Shown piece by piece: positions 26,082-36,700 of a stretch of 64,000 nt of DNA. The stretch comes from Ignavibacteriota bacterium. GTDB taxonomy: Bacteria; Bacteroidota; Ignavibacteria; Ignavibacteriales; Melioribacteraceae. The stretch lies in NCBI GenBank assembly GCA_002698995.1, contig PAAX01000013.1, positions 53,921 to 117,920 on the forward strand, read 5' to 3'. Under the pieces are notes generated by a model. That model was not told the DNA's origin. It ran no database searches and was given only the letters and a program-made list of their open reading frames with translations. The translations under genes and the position numbers were made by a program. Each line of letters begins with the position of its first letter. Position 1 is the first letter of the stretch.

Positions 26082-26110
26082 AAAAAAAAGCCGGGAAAAA
26101 TTCCCGGCTT
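26082..26110 (-). terminator. Rho-independent terminator of the first flagellin
   Basis: AAGCCGGGAA (26088-26097) pairs with TTCCCGGCTT (26101-26110) around a 3-nt loop, followed on the minus strand by a run of eight Ts. It sits just after the flagellin stop and would separate abundant flagellin mRNA from fliS-fliD. Confidence 0.9.
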
Positions 26111-26132
26111 AAGTTTGATCGAGAATTAAATC

Positions 26133-26939
26133 TTAACCAAATAAAGAAAGAACGTTTTGTGGAGCCATGTTAAGTTGAGAGAACATTGCAGTTGCAGCTT
26201 GTCCGGAAATAGTTCCTTTAGTTGCATTCAACTGTTCCATAGCCATATCTGCATCAAATAGTCTGCTTATACTTGATGAAGCATTTGTGATAGCTGATGT
26301 TAAGTAAGAATCTTTAACATCTAATCTTTGCAAGTCATTACCTAATGAACCAAGAGCATTTTTAACACTTGTTTCAACAGTTGATACTGATAAACTAGCT
26401 ACTGTAGAAGATGTTGCACCAGTGATGGATGATAAATCTAAACTTCCTAACTTAGTTGTAAAACCAAGTGTTAATTTATCAGTTGAATCATGACCAGTTT
26501 GGAATGAGAATCCGCCTGAGAAAGATGTACCGGATAATAATCCTGTACCGTTAAATTCTGTAGTATTCATAATATTGCTGATTTCATTTCCAAGAGCAAC
26601 TACGTCATTTGCCAATGATGATTTATCTTTAGTAGGATCATTAGCATCAACTACTTTAGCTTTGATTTGATTTAACAAATCGTTAATGTTTTGCAAAGAT
26701 GTTTCAGCAGTTGCAAGCATATCTTTTGCAGATGAAACGTTGCCTTGCGCAGCTTTCATTACACTTACTCTACCTTCAAGAGATTTTCCAACGTTGTAAC
26801 CTGATGTATCATCAGCTACACTGTTAATTCTCTTTTGTGTTGCAAGTCTTAATTGAGCTTTGAAAGTATCTTCGTTTACTTTTGACAAAGCATTGTAAGC
26901 CTGCAAAGCGCCAATATTTGTTCTGATTTGAAATGACAT
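26133..26939 (-). CDS. fliC: Flagellin FliC (copy 1)
   Basis: A 268-residue filament subunit with D0/D1 ends: N-terminal IRTNIGALQAYNALSKVNED, RINSVADDTSGYNVGKSLEG, then the C-terminal DADMAMEQLNATKGTISGQA and ATAMFSQLNMAPQNVLSLFG. The variable D2/D3 domain is nearly absent; only a short Ser/Thr-rich hinge (about 140-190) lies between. That hinge is a likely place for O-glycosylation. A sigma-28 promoter lies about 75-100 nt upstream and a strong AGGAGGT-type site (ACGGAGGTATAAA before ATG) precedes the start. It is a close paralogue of copy 2. Confidence 0.96.
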   Translation of the reverse strand: MSFQIRTNIGALQAYNALSKVNEDTFKAQLRLATQKRINSVADDTSGYNVGKSLEGRVSVMKAAQGNVSSAKDMLATAETSLQNINDLLNQIKAKVVDANDPTKDKSSLANDVVALGNEISNIMNTTEFNGTGLLSGTSFSGGFSFQTGHDSTDKLTLGFTTKLGSLDLSSITGATSSTVASLSVSTVETSVKNALGSLGNDLQRLDVKDSYLTSAITNASSSISRLFDADMAMEQLNATKGTISGQAATAMFSQLNMAPQNVLSLFG

Positions 26940-27014
26940 TTTATACCTCCGTGTTTTGTTTAATTAGTTAAGCTTCCCTGCTCAACTTGTTATTTAATTT
27001 AATTCTCAACACTA

Positions 27015-27041
27015 TTATCGTAGGCCCTAATCAAAAGTTTA
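27015..27041 (-). promoter_or_regulatory. Sigma-28 promoter of flagellin copy 1
   Basis: The minus strand has TAAA (27041-27038), a 15-nt spacer and TACGATAA (27022-27015), matching TAAA-N15-GCCGATAA at 10 of 12 positions with exact spacing. It lies about 75 nt before the flagellin start. Confidence 0.75.
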
Positions 27042-27177
27042 GCCCAATTAATTTATTTTTTTAAAAATATTTTTACTCGTGAAGTGTGAATGATATTACA
27101 TGAAAACTTTCTATAGAAATTTATATTTGATATAATGGAAGACTGACTTTTTTGTTCTGCTATTTGGAATGTATAAT

Positions 27178-27202
27178 AAAAAAGCCGCTCTGAGAGCGGC
27201 TT
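27178..27202 (-). terminator. Rho-independent terminator of the second flagellin
   Basis: AAGCCGCTC (27182-27190) and GAGCGGCTT (27194-27202) form a 9-bp stem with a TGA loop, followed on the minus strand by TTTTTTAT. It lies 28 nt after the flagellin stop. The 288-nt gap between the flagellins also holds the sigma-28 promoter of copy 1. Confidence 0.92.
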
Positions 27203-27229
27203 GTAGGGACATTACAAATACAATAAGTT

Positions 27230-28057
27230 TTATTGGAACAATGAAAGTATGTTTTGCGGAGCCATGTTTAATTGCGCAAGCATTGCTGTTGAAGCTTGTG
27301 CCGAAATTGATCCTTTAGTTGCATTTAACTGTTCCATGGCCATATCTGCATCAAACAATCTGCTTATACTTGAATTAGCATTTGTTATAGCTGCAGTTAA
27401 GTAATTGTCTTTTACATCTAATCTTTGAACATCGTTACCAATTGAACCAAGAGCATTTTTAACACTTGTTTCAATTCCTTCAACTGTACCTCTCAAAGTA
27501 GTTCCAGCAGAACCACCTATGTTTGCCGATGTAACACTTGTTATATCTGACACATCAACTGAAGCTAACTTCTCGGTAAATCCTAAAGTTAATTCATCAC
27601 CTGAATCATGACCTGTCTGGAACTTGAAATCACCTGCACTAACACCGGTTAACAATGCAGTTCCGTTGAATTCGGTTGTGCTGAAGATGTTTTCGATTTC
27701 TTTTCCAAGTGCTTCAATATCAGCAGCTAATGATGATTTATCTTTTGTAGGATCATTTGCGTCTGTAATTTTTGCTTTAATTTGGTTCAACAAATCGTTG
27801 ATGTTTTGTAATGATGTTTCTGCAGTAGAAAGCATATCTTTAGCAGCAGAGATGTTACCTTGTGCGGCTTTCATTACACTTACTCTACCTTCTAAAGATT
27901 TACCAACGTTGTAGCCGGATGTATCATCCGCAACACTGTTTATTCTTTTCTGTGTAGCTAAACGTAATTGAGCATCTGATGTTTGCTTGTTTACTTTTGC
28001 TAATGCGTTATAGGCTTTTAATGCGCCTATGTTTGTTCTTATTTGGAATGATGACAT
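27230..28057 (-). CDS. fliC: Flagellin FliC (copy 2)
   Basis: A 275-residue flagellin, nearly identical to copy 1 over the D0/D1 ends. It differs in the hinge (about 145-200: GVSAGDFKFQTGHDSGDELT, then a Gly/Thr-rich stretch). The SD AUGGAGGUAUU stands right before the ATG. It starts only 16 nt after the stop of the glycosyltransferase gene, and no sigma-28 site is seen in that gap. It is therefore either read through from the glycosylation genes or has a promoter inside the upstream coding sequence. The pair may serve different filament positions. Confidence 0.95.
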   Translation of the reverse strand: MSSFQIRTNIGALKAYNALAKVNKQTSDAQLRLATQKRINSVADDTSGYNVGKSLEGRVSVMKAAQGNISAAKDMLSTAETSLQNINDLLNQIKAKITDANDPTKDKSSLAADIEALGKEIENIFSTTEFNGTALLTGVSAGDFKFQTGHDSGDELTLGFTEKLASVDVSDITSVTSANIGGSAGTTLRGTVEGIETSVKNALGSIGNDVQRLDVKDNYLTAAITNANSSISRLFDADMAMEQLNATKGSISAQASTAMLAQLNMAPQNILSLFQ

Positions 28058-28072
28058 AATACCTCCATGTAA

Positions 28073-29593
28073 TTATTTTATATAAATTAAAATCCGTTCT
28101 TTTATTTGTTTTATTTTGTTTTCAATTTCGTTGTAACCGGCAAACTTATTTTCAGCATACTCAATCACGTTAAGCAGTTGATCATAATTTCCTAATTGCA
28201 GATGAAATGAAATCAAGTTGAAAATCGATTTTATACTTAGCTGATCAATACGGAAATTAGTTTCAAGCAGATCAACAGCTTCCGAAAATTTCCCGTATTT
28301 GCCTAACATTGCTGCCGATTCTTCGGCTAATGAAATTATGTGCGGATATTTCTTGTATAGTTCTAGTAGTAAAATATCTCTACTCGTATTAGAATACTCA
28401 TTCAGCAATACCAATATTAGTTCAACATTTGATTCACTTACCGATGAAACATATTTTAGAATTTCATTTTCAGTAATCTCTTTTTGATTGAACAATATTT
28501 CCAATAATTCTAATTCGGTTATTGTAGTTTTACTTACACCTGAATCATTAACTTTCTTTAACTGATTCAAGTAATAATTAAAACTTTCTTTTATTCTATT
28601 TTTTGTAGCAAAGTTAATTGCTTTCAAAATTAGAATTTCTGAATGTACTGTGAGTGCGTATGAACCGTTTAACTGGTGATTTGTTAACTTAATATTTTCG
28701 TCAACTGCTTTTCTGTATAAATTATCAGCTTCTTTTATTAATCCTTTTTCTGAATAAATATCTGCAGCAACCACATAAACCAAAGGCTGATTCAATTTCA
28801 AGTTGAGAGCTTTATTAATCAGATTATAAGCCTCATCAATATTTTTCTCTCTCTGTTTTACACCGGCTAAATAACGTAAAGCTATAATTAAATAATCACC
28901 ACCAAGATTTTTATCTTTAACAGCAATATTAAAATAATGCGCTGCTTCATTTTCCTTATTTAGAATTGCATAAGATTGAGCAATTTGAAATGCTGTGTAG
29001 CTTTCTTCATTTTCTTCAAACTGACTTAAAAGCATTTCAAGATTTCTTTCTGCTTTTTTCTTGAATGATTCTTCGTCAATACTGTAACCAAGATGCTCAA
29101 TTGTTATGTTGGATTTTATAAATCTGTAGTTCTCTTTTTCTAATGAAGGATAAATCTGCTCATGTGCTTTTCCGGTAAATTTAATTTTGCTGCTGTTCTT
29201 AAATAATCTTACATAATGCATTGCATCGTATCTTTTCTTAACCTTATCATCACTGTACAATAAGCACCAAACACCCGCTTTGGTATTTTGATTTACTATT
29301 CTTTTTAATTCAGCTAATGAATTTGGTGTAATTCTTTCGTCGGCGTCGAGATATAAAATCCATTCGCCGGTTGATTTGCTTAAAGCATAATTTCTTGCAG
29401 CAGAAAAATCATTTACCCAATCAAAGTGAAAAACTTTTGCTCCAAACTCCTCAGCAATTTTGATTGTATTATCTGTAGAACCTGTATCAACAACAACTAT
29501 TTCATCGGCTGCTGATTGGACAGATTCTAAAGCACCACGAAGATATTTTTCTTCGTTCTTTACAATCATGCTAAGTGTAAGTTTGGGATTCAT
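28073..29593 (-). CDS. GT2 glycosyltransferase with TPR tail
   Basis: A 506-residue cytosolic enzyme. The N-terminal GT-A fold has LTLSMIVKNEEKYLRGALES, VVVDTGSTDNTIKIAEEFGA and the metal-binding LDADERI (about 80-90). TPR-like helices fill residues 200-500 (ENEAAHYFNIAVKDKN, AADIYSEKGLIKEADNLYRK). This SunS-like GT2-TPR type often modifies proteins or peptides. Being wedged between a flagellin and more glycosylation genes, it is a good candidate for flagellin O-glycosylation. Substrate sugar is unknown. Confidence 0.85.
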   Translation of the reverse strand: MNPKLTLSMIVKNEEKYLRGALESVQSAADEIVVVDTGSTDNTIKIAEEFGAKVFHFDWVNDFSAARNYALSKSTGEWILYLDADERITPNSLAELKRIVNQNTKAGVWCLLYSDDKVKKRYDAMHYVRLFKNSSKIKFTGKAHEQIYPSLEKENYRFIKSNITIEHLGYSIDEESFKKKAERNLEMLLSQFEENEESYTAFQIAQSYAILNKENEAAHYFNIAVKDKNLGGDYLIIALRYLAGVKQREKNIDEAYNLINKALNLKLNQPLVYVVAADIYSEKGLIKEADNLYRKAVDENIKLTNHQLNGSYALTVHSEILILKAINFATKNRIKESFNYYLNQLKKVNDSGVSKTTITELELLEILFNQKEITENEILKYVSSVSESNVELILVLLNEYSNTSRDILLLELYKKYPHIISLAEESAAMLGKYGKFSEAVDLLETNFRIDQLSIKSIFNLISFHLQLGNYDQLLNVIEYAENKFAGYNEIENKIKQIKERILIYIK

Positions 29594-29598
29594 TTTTA

Positions 29599-30483
29599 TT
29601 ATTGTCCGTCTGTAAGTTTATTATCGTTCTCGGGCAATCCTAAAACTTTGTTTACTTTAGTAAGTCCTGCAACTGCAAATTGATTTTCAGGATTATTTAA
29701 TACTGCCCATTCAAACATTGTTTTTGCATTAGTATCCAAACCCTTCAAATAGAATAATTCTCCTAATCCGGCACAAGCTTGAGATGAAGTTGGATTTAGA
29801 TTGAGAGCTTTTTCAAATGCAGATGTAGCATCATCAAATTGATGTAAACCCAAGTAGTTAAATCCTCTAAAGTTTTCTAACGATGCTATTTTACTTAACA
29901 TTGCGTTGCTCATTAAGCCAAGCTTTAGAATATCTTCTGCATGATTTATTTTATCTAAGGACTCATTAAATTTCTTTGTTTCAAAGAGTTCAAATGCCAG
30001 CGTTAAATATTGATTGAATTTTTCTAAGAATTCTCCTTCAAGAGTATCTTGATCTAATGAATTATGATCTTCACTGAGATTTAAAAGTTTGTTAACTTTT
30101 TTCAATCCCCCTTTTGCAAATTCATTATTTGGATTTATATCCAAAGCCCATTCGTACATAATTTTAGCTTCCGGATCTAATCCTTTCAAATAAAAAACTT
30201 CACCTAAACCGGCACATGCTTGTGATGAATTTGGTTTTAGTTGAATTGCTTTTTCGAAGCAAGCTTGAGCATCATCATTCTGATTGAGCCCTAGAAAAAC
30301 AAATCCTCTAAAATTTTCTAAGCTAACAGTGTTTTCGATTTGTTCTTCATGTGAAGATCCTGAATGGACAAGATTCTCTTCAAGTTCTGTTTCAGCAGTT
30401 TCTATTTTTTCAAGAGCCAGCTGAAATTTCTTTTGAGTAAATAACTCATATGCTTCATCAATGATATTATTTACAGCCGTCAT
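29599..30483 (-). CDS. TPR protein made of two copies of one module
   Basis: A 294-residue protein of two about 130-residue repeats. Each has ENFRGF(V/N)(F/Y)LGL, then SSQACAGLGE(V/L)FYLKGLD and a KVNK(L/V)LxLxEDxNxL end. The same module, more diverged, forms the C-terminus of the neighbouring 2840-aa protein (SSRACFGLAETFYIAELYEQ). TPRs bind partner proteins; this one may carry flagellin or tie the glycosyltransferases together. A sigma-54-like promoter stands 45-60 nt upstream, so the TPR-GT2-flagellin run may be one transcript. Confidence 0.8.
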   Translation of the reverse strand: MTAVNNIIDEAYELFTQKKFQLALEKIETAETELEENLVHSGSSHEEQIENTVSLENFRGFVFLGLNQNDDAQACFEKAIQLKPNSSQACAGLGEVFYLKGLDPEAKIMYEWALDINPNNEFAKGGLKKVNKLLNLSEDHNSLDQDTLEGEFLEKFNQYLTLAFELFETKKFNESLDKINHAEDILKLGLMSNAMLSKIASLENFRGFNYLGLHQFDDATSAFEKALNLNPTSSQACAGLGELFYLKGLDTNAKTMFEWAVLNNPENQFAVAGLTKVNKVLGLPENDNKLTDGQ

Positions 30484-30527
30484 TTCTACCTCTCATTGTT
30501 AATGTCCTTATTTTGATGATAATTTTA

Positions 30528-30543
30528 ATCAACTGATATGCCA
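30528..30543 (-). promoter_or_regulatory. Candidate sigma-54 promoter before the TPR gene
   Basis: The minus strand reads TGGCATATCAGTTGAT. It shares TGGCAT, the N5 spacer and TTGAT with the site before flgB and has the canonical GG-to-GA spacing of 10 nt. It lies 45 nt before the start codon, and the conserved 20-nt element lies about 140 nt further upstream. Confidence 0.5.
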
Positions 30544-30640
30544 GTTTTGTTTTTATTAGCCATTACAAGAAAATTATATGGATTTATTTCGATTTCAGTC
30601 TTTATTCGAAACATTTTAAAATCTTAGAGAACTTATAAAT

Positions 30641-30666
30641 AAAAAAAGGGAGCAGTCTGCTCCCTT
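30641..30666 (-). terminator. Rho-independent terminator of the 2840-aa gene
   Basis: AAGGGAGC (30646-30653) pairs with GCTCCCTT (30659-30666), followed on the minus strand by seven Ts. It lies 45 nt after the stop codon and isolates the giant gene from the TPR gene. Confidence 0.9.
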
Positions 30667-30680
30667 AATTTTAATTTGAT

Positions 30681-30700
30681 TGGCTAATATTGTACACTTG
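30681..30700 (-). promoter_or_regulatory. Conserved 20-nt element upstream of the TPR gene
   Basis: The plus strand reads TGGCTAATATTGTACACTTG, differing from the element at 348-367 at only two positions. It lies between the stop of the giant gene and its terminator on one side and the sigma-54-like promoter on the other, so it can serve as an upstream activator site for the latter. Confidence 0.4.
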
Positions 30701-30710
30701 CTAAATATTA

Positions 30711-33700
30711 CTAATGTACTGCAGAAGCTTTAATCTTATTTTCCAAGACTTGAAGATTATTCTTCGCGATTTCATTTTCACTGTCTAAATCAATTACTTT
30801 ATTAATCACATTAAGCGCTGATTCAATTTCATTCTGCAATATGAAAATCACTGAAAGATCGTTAAGCGCATCAATATTATTTTCATCTGTTCCTAATATT
30901 TTATCCAAAATATCGAGAGCGTTTTCAAAGTCATCATTATTAATAAATTCCTCTGCCCTTTGCAGCAGTTCTTGAATATTTACCAAATCCAATGAATTAT
31001 CATTTTCATCAAGATTCAATTCTTTGTTCACTAATCGGAGTTTATTCCAAGTTATTTCATCATTTTTACCATTTTTAATTGCCCACTCATACATAGCTTT
31101 TGCCTGTTCGTAAAGCTCAGCAATGTAAAAAGTCTCCGCCAACCCAAAACAGGCTCTAGATGAACTAGGATAAATCTGCAATTCTTTTTCGAAGAACTTA
31201 TTGGCTTGTTCTATGTTGCCCAATTCAAAAAAAGTAGTTGCTGTTAAGTTAACAAGTTCCTCTTCTGTAATGGCTGAATATTTAGCCGGGTCTTTTTCAT
31301 TGATGAATTCAATAGCTTTTTGAAGTTCAACAACAGCTTCGTTATAATCTTTATCCTCTAGCAAAATTAAGCTTCTTTCAAAAGCCTGGGTGAAGTTGTT
31401 TTGGTTACTGCTTTTGTTTCGCGCTAAAGTTTCTTCCTTACTTTTTACAGTACTTTCAAATAAAAATTCCGGAACCTGTTTTTCTATTCTATTTAAAACA
31501 TATTTTTCTAACTTAGAATTATTACTTAAGGAGTACAATAAGAGATCAAAAATTCGCAGCATAGCAATAAATCTCTCATTGTCAATCATTCTATCCTTTG
31601 AATTTATAAGTTTGGATAGAACTGCCGATATTTTCTTAGGTTCTGCTGATTTAGTTTTATATGCAGTTCTCATTACTTGAAGAAATTCATCCTCAATTGA
31701 TACAATTTCATTTCTTAATCTTAATAAATTGAATGCTGTTTTGAAATAAGTGTTATCTAAATTATTATTAACCAGCTTTTTAATTTTTTCTAAAACTTGA
31801 TGAATATCATCTTCTGTTTTCAAATATTTTGAAATATATTTTTTCTGAACCCAGTAATTTTCATTTTTTGTAATGTTATTGTCTCTATGTTCGGCACTAT
31901 CTTCAGAATAATAATAAAGTCCCAAAATTTCATTTATATGGTAAATACTTGCAACTCTGCTTATTCTCAGCCAAAATTCATAATCTCCAACAACATTTAA
32001 GTTTTCATTAAAATATCCATATTTTTGATGAAGTTCTTTTTTCCACATTGGATGTGGTCCTAAAAAGCATCCAAACAATAACAAATCATTATCGAAATCC
32101 ACCCATTCAATTTTTGTTTTTGGGGTTGAAGAATTGAAATAATCATTTTCAACTATTGTTCTAAAACTATTTGCATAAACTAAATCAAGATTAGAATTAG
32201 AATTAAGTTTGTTGAACATTATTTCTAATGCATCCGACTTATGTCTGTCATCGGTATTTGCATTAGTAATATATTTTCCTTGTGAAGCTTTAATCCCAAT
32301 ATTCCATGCTTGATAAATTCCAACTGGATAAGGAAGTTTTATGTAAACAATGTTGTTATACTTGGATTTATACTCTTTTATAACTTTATCTTCTTTTTCA
32401 TCTGTGCCAGAATTGACCAATACAATTTCAAGTTGTCCTTTTTTATATAAAGTTTGAGAAAGTAAGTCATCTAAGCAGCCTTTAATAAATTTTCCTGAAT
32501 TGAAAACCGAGACTATTGCTGATACTGATATATCATTCTCTGTATGATTTTTATTATTTTCAATAAGTTCTATTTCGTAATAGTCTTTATCAATCTCTTT
32601 TAAGCTTTCTAATGAAATAGAGTTTTCAACACTATTTAAGTATATATCTTTTTTAATTGAATAAATATCCTCAATAAAAAATCTTTCTTTATAAATTTTC
32701 TTTTCGGCAAATTTTTCTATTTCTTCGAACCATTCTTTTACCAAGGTCTGAGTATCATCTCTATATACTTTATCTGATTTTTCACTTCTATTCTTATCAG
32801 TAATATTTACATGCTCTATTAACGAGAAATATGAAGGAATAATATCATAACCTTTATTGATAATCCGCCAACATATATCAACATCACCGGCATAGAATTG
32901 AATTTCTTCATTAAACCCATCAGTTTTATTATATGCTTCTCTTTTTATTATCCCGAAGTTTATAAACGGTTTATATCCTAAGGTATCAAAACCATATAAT
33001 TTATAGAAGCCTCCATAGTCTTCTTCGGTATTTCTATGCAAAAAGTTTATTCCACCTACATTATTAGTCAGGTTAAGTTGAAAGGCATAATTAAATGCAA
33101 GAGGATGAAAAATAATATCATCTGAACCATACATAATCCAGTTACCGGATGAATTTTTAAAACCATGATTCATTAATTTGGTCCAACTAAACTTGCCTCC
33201 ATTAAACACATCAGCGTCATAATATATGTTGGAGATTCTATATTTATCCATTTCCTTTGGGCTAAATTCCACCTTTTCATTCATATAAAGAATTACATCA
33301 TACTTAATATTAATTGCTGCGGAAATCAAACTTTCAAGAGTTTCAATCAGATATTTATTTCTCGATTTAGAAGGAATTATAATTGAGACACTTTCTTCTA
33401 TTGATTTCTTTAAATCTAATTTTTCGTCTCTCTCTTTAGGAGTAATTTCATAGTTATATGCATCCGTTAGCTGATTAATAAATTTTGCCTCTTTAACGAC
33501 TAACGAGGCTTTCAACAATTCATTAGCCTTTGTATCAAGATAAATATTTTCATTTCTTAAGTAATTCAAAAGATTCAAAGCTTTTACATACTTTCTGTTT
33601 TGGAAATAAATCTCCGCAAGTAATAATACTATTCGTTTATTAGAAGGAGAATATTCAACTATTTCTTCAATTTGTTTTTCCGCTGAAATAAGATTCCTTT

Positions 33701-36700
33701 CTCTTAACTCAAACAAACCTTTTATGTAATTTTCGAAGTAATTAGGCTCTTTAAATGAAATTAATACTTGTACTTTATTATTAGTTAGACTTAACAATTT
33801 TTCTTCTAATTTCAAATAATCTTTAAAATTCCGACTGTCATCATTAAATAACTTATACAAATTTTCCAGCACTTTAATAACAGAATTATCAGAATTACTT
33901 CTATCAATAATCTCGTCAAACTTAGAGTGATCTTCAGTTCTTATTTGCGGGTAAAATTCGTGATAATTGCTCAAAACTAACGAGCAGGCAGCTATATTAG
34001 GTTGTTCATTAATCCAATCAAATTTATATCTTTTCTGAAGATATGCATTTTTATTAGATTCATTTTCCGATAACCTATTTGTTATAGCTTTAGAAATTAA
34101 TTTGTAATCGATTTTCTGAATACAATAGATTTCATCATATTTACAATTCCAGTTACAATTAAAACATTCAAGCGGAAGCGAAACAATTGTTGTCAATTCA
34201 GAATAAGGCATAAATCTTCCAAAATGTCCCCCTCCAAGTAAAATAACATTTGGAACATTCAAAGCACATGCGGCATGTGCAAGGCTGGTTTCTGAACCAA
34301 CAGCTAAGACGCATTTAGCCAATAATGCAGCAGATTGATTAAAGCTTGTTAGTCCTGTAGCATTAATTACCTTCCCGGTAAAATCATTTAGATTTTTTTC
34401 GTTTATATATTCGTCGGATTTTCCCCCTAATACAAGAATTGTATAGTCTTTTCCTTTAAGTGATTCTTCAATAGCCTTACCAAAATTATAATAGTATCTG
34501 ATATTAAATTGAGCTCCAGCAAAAAATGCAATCGTTTTAGCCGGGTCTAAATTGTGTTTTTCAAAATATTTATCAGCAAATATTATATCTTCCTTACTTA
34601 GAATAATTCTTGCTTTATAATCTTCAAATCCAATATTAAAATAGCGCAATAATTCCTTATACTTTTCAGGTTCATTTTGACTTTCGGAAATATCCACCAA
34701 ATATGTATAAATTAAATCAGCTTCAGATTTCAACTCCTTAGTTAAATTAGAGTGATCCCCTATCATACCAATTTTAATTTCAGCATTACATTGCTTTGCA
34801 ATTTGCTCTGAAATGAATTCTCTTGAATAGACAGAATTTATGAGTAAATCGTATGATATCTCATTTAATTTTGATAGAAAATCCTTCTTGTATTTCGAAT
34901 CCCCAAAAAATTTCTTTCTATTAAAACTAATTATATTGGTAACAAATGGTAAATTTTGATATAACTCTTTTATATGATCTTGACAAACAACCGTAACTTG
35001 ATAGTTAGGAAGAGAATTTGATATTTTTTCTAATAAATTTAGAGAAATAATTGCATCACCAATAGAATCTGTTCTTAACCATAAAAGATTATTATTTTTT
35101 CCTTTCTTTTTTCCATTAGTACTTTTTCGAGCAATTATTCTAATTTCTTCGCCTTGCCCTGCATTATTTATTTTATTAAGAGCATCGGTTAATTTTTCTG
35201 GTGTATTCAAATCCGGATACAATGAATACAATGCTTTAATTGGTGCATCTGTTCCATAGTCACCACTTACCGTTTCTAATTTTTCAATGGTAAACCCTTT
35301 ATCTTCCAAAAGCTTCTTTAGTACTTTCGGAGTAAAATGAGAATAATGCCAATCTCTTTCCAACCACTGCCAATTTTCTTTCTCAATTGAAGAACATAAA
35401 CTGTTAAAATTTGGTACTACACAAAAAAATATTCCGTCTTTCTTAAGAGTTTTATAGATTTTTTCTACAAATTCAGCAGGTTCAGGGACATGTTCTAAAA
35501 CATGGCTCATTGTGATAATATCAGCATAATTTTCAGGTAGATCACTTTTGTCAAATTGCTCTTGTCTAACATCAAAACCAAGCTTTTTTCTGGCAAATTC
35601 TACATTGGGTTGTGTAAGTTCAAAACCCATTACATCCATTCCATGTCTAGAAGCATTTAATAATAAGCCTCCCCATCCGCATCCAATATCAATAAATTTT
35701 TTAGCTTTTATACTATTTCCATAAAATTTAACAGCTTCATCAAAAAGGGCTTCTCGTAATGCTCCTTTATATTCTTTTTTTAATTCAATTTCTTCAATAG
35801 ATTTAGGGACTCTTACCGGTGAAGCAGCATTAGGATCATCAACTGCATAAACTTCTCGATAGTATTTTTCCATTTCACTTTTTGTCAGTCTTTCCTTTAA
35901 ATAGACAAATCCGCATGAAATACATTGTACAATATCATTTCCTCTTACAGGTATGGACATTTTAGATCCGCAAACGAGACAATCGATTTTCTCTTTTACA
36001 TTTATGCTTTCAGTAGTTTTGTTCTCATTTTCAGATAAAATATCATTTGGAGTAAATTTAGCTATGCAAAAACCGAATTTTTCTTTGGATTCATGTATTA
36101 TTTCAAATCTATTATCCTGCTTAATAAACAGATAACTTTTGTGATGCTTAATATGATAAATATCATCAAGTGCTATAATACAATCTGATTTTATTTTATT
36201 AATTACATAATTAAATTCAATGAAACCAATATGTCCACCGCTGTCTAAAATTACAAATTCCGGTTTATACTCAAATTCCAGTAAACACTTATCCAATAAA
36301 TTATCAGGTAAATAAGGGAAGTTTGTTTCATTGAAATATTTATCAACTCGTTCATTTTCCGGATGATCAATAAAAACATCTGAAAACTCAACCGATGTTA
36401 CAGTTGTTTTATTTAGTGTTTCCTTATCCGGCAACAGTTCCTTAGGCATAGATAAGCCATTTAACAAATTAACTTTATCAATTAAATTGGCAGAGGTTAG
36501 ATTTACTTTTGCATTTGCATAATTTTGCGGATTAACTTCTATTGAATAAAATGTGGAATTTATATTTAATGATTTCAACGCAGATGCAATTATTTTAGTA
36601 GTTCCTGTACCTAAATAAGTCCCGGTTTCAATTAATTTTTTAGGTTTATAGTTTGTTATCACTTCTGTAATTACTTTCGAAAATGTGGAATTTTCAGAAA

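Noticed and set aside
28058..28110. Sigma-28 promoter for flagellin copy 2 (TAAA-N15-TTATATAA)
   Set aside because: Only the last four bases of the -10 match, and the bases are part of the upstream coding sequence.
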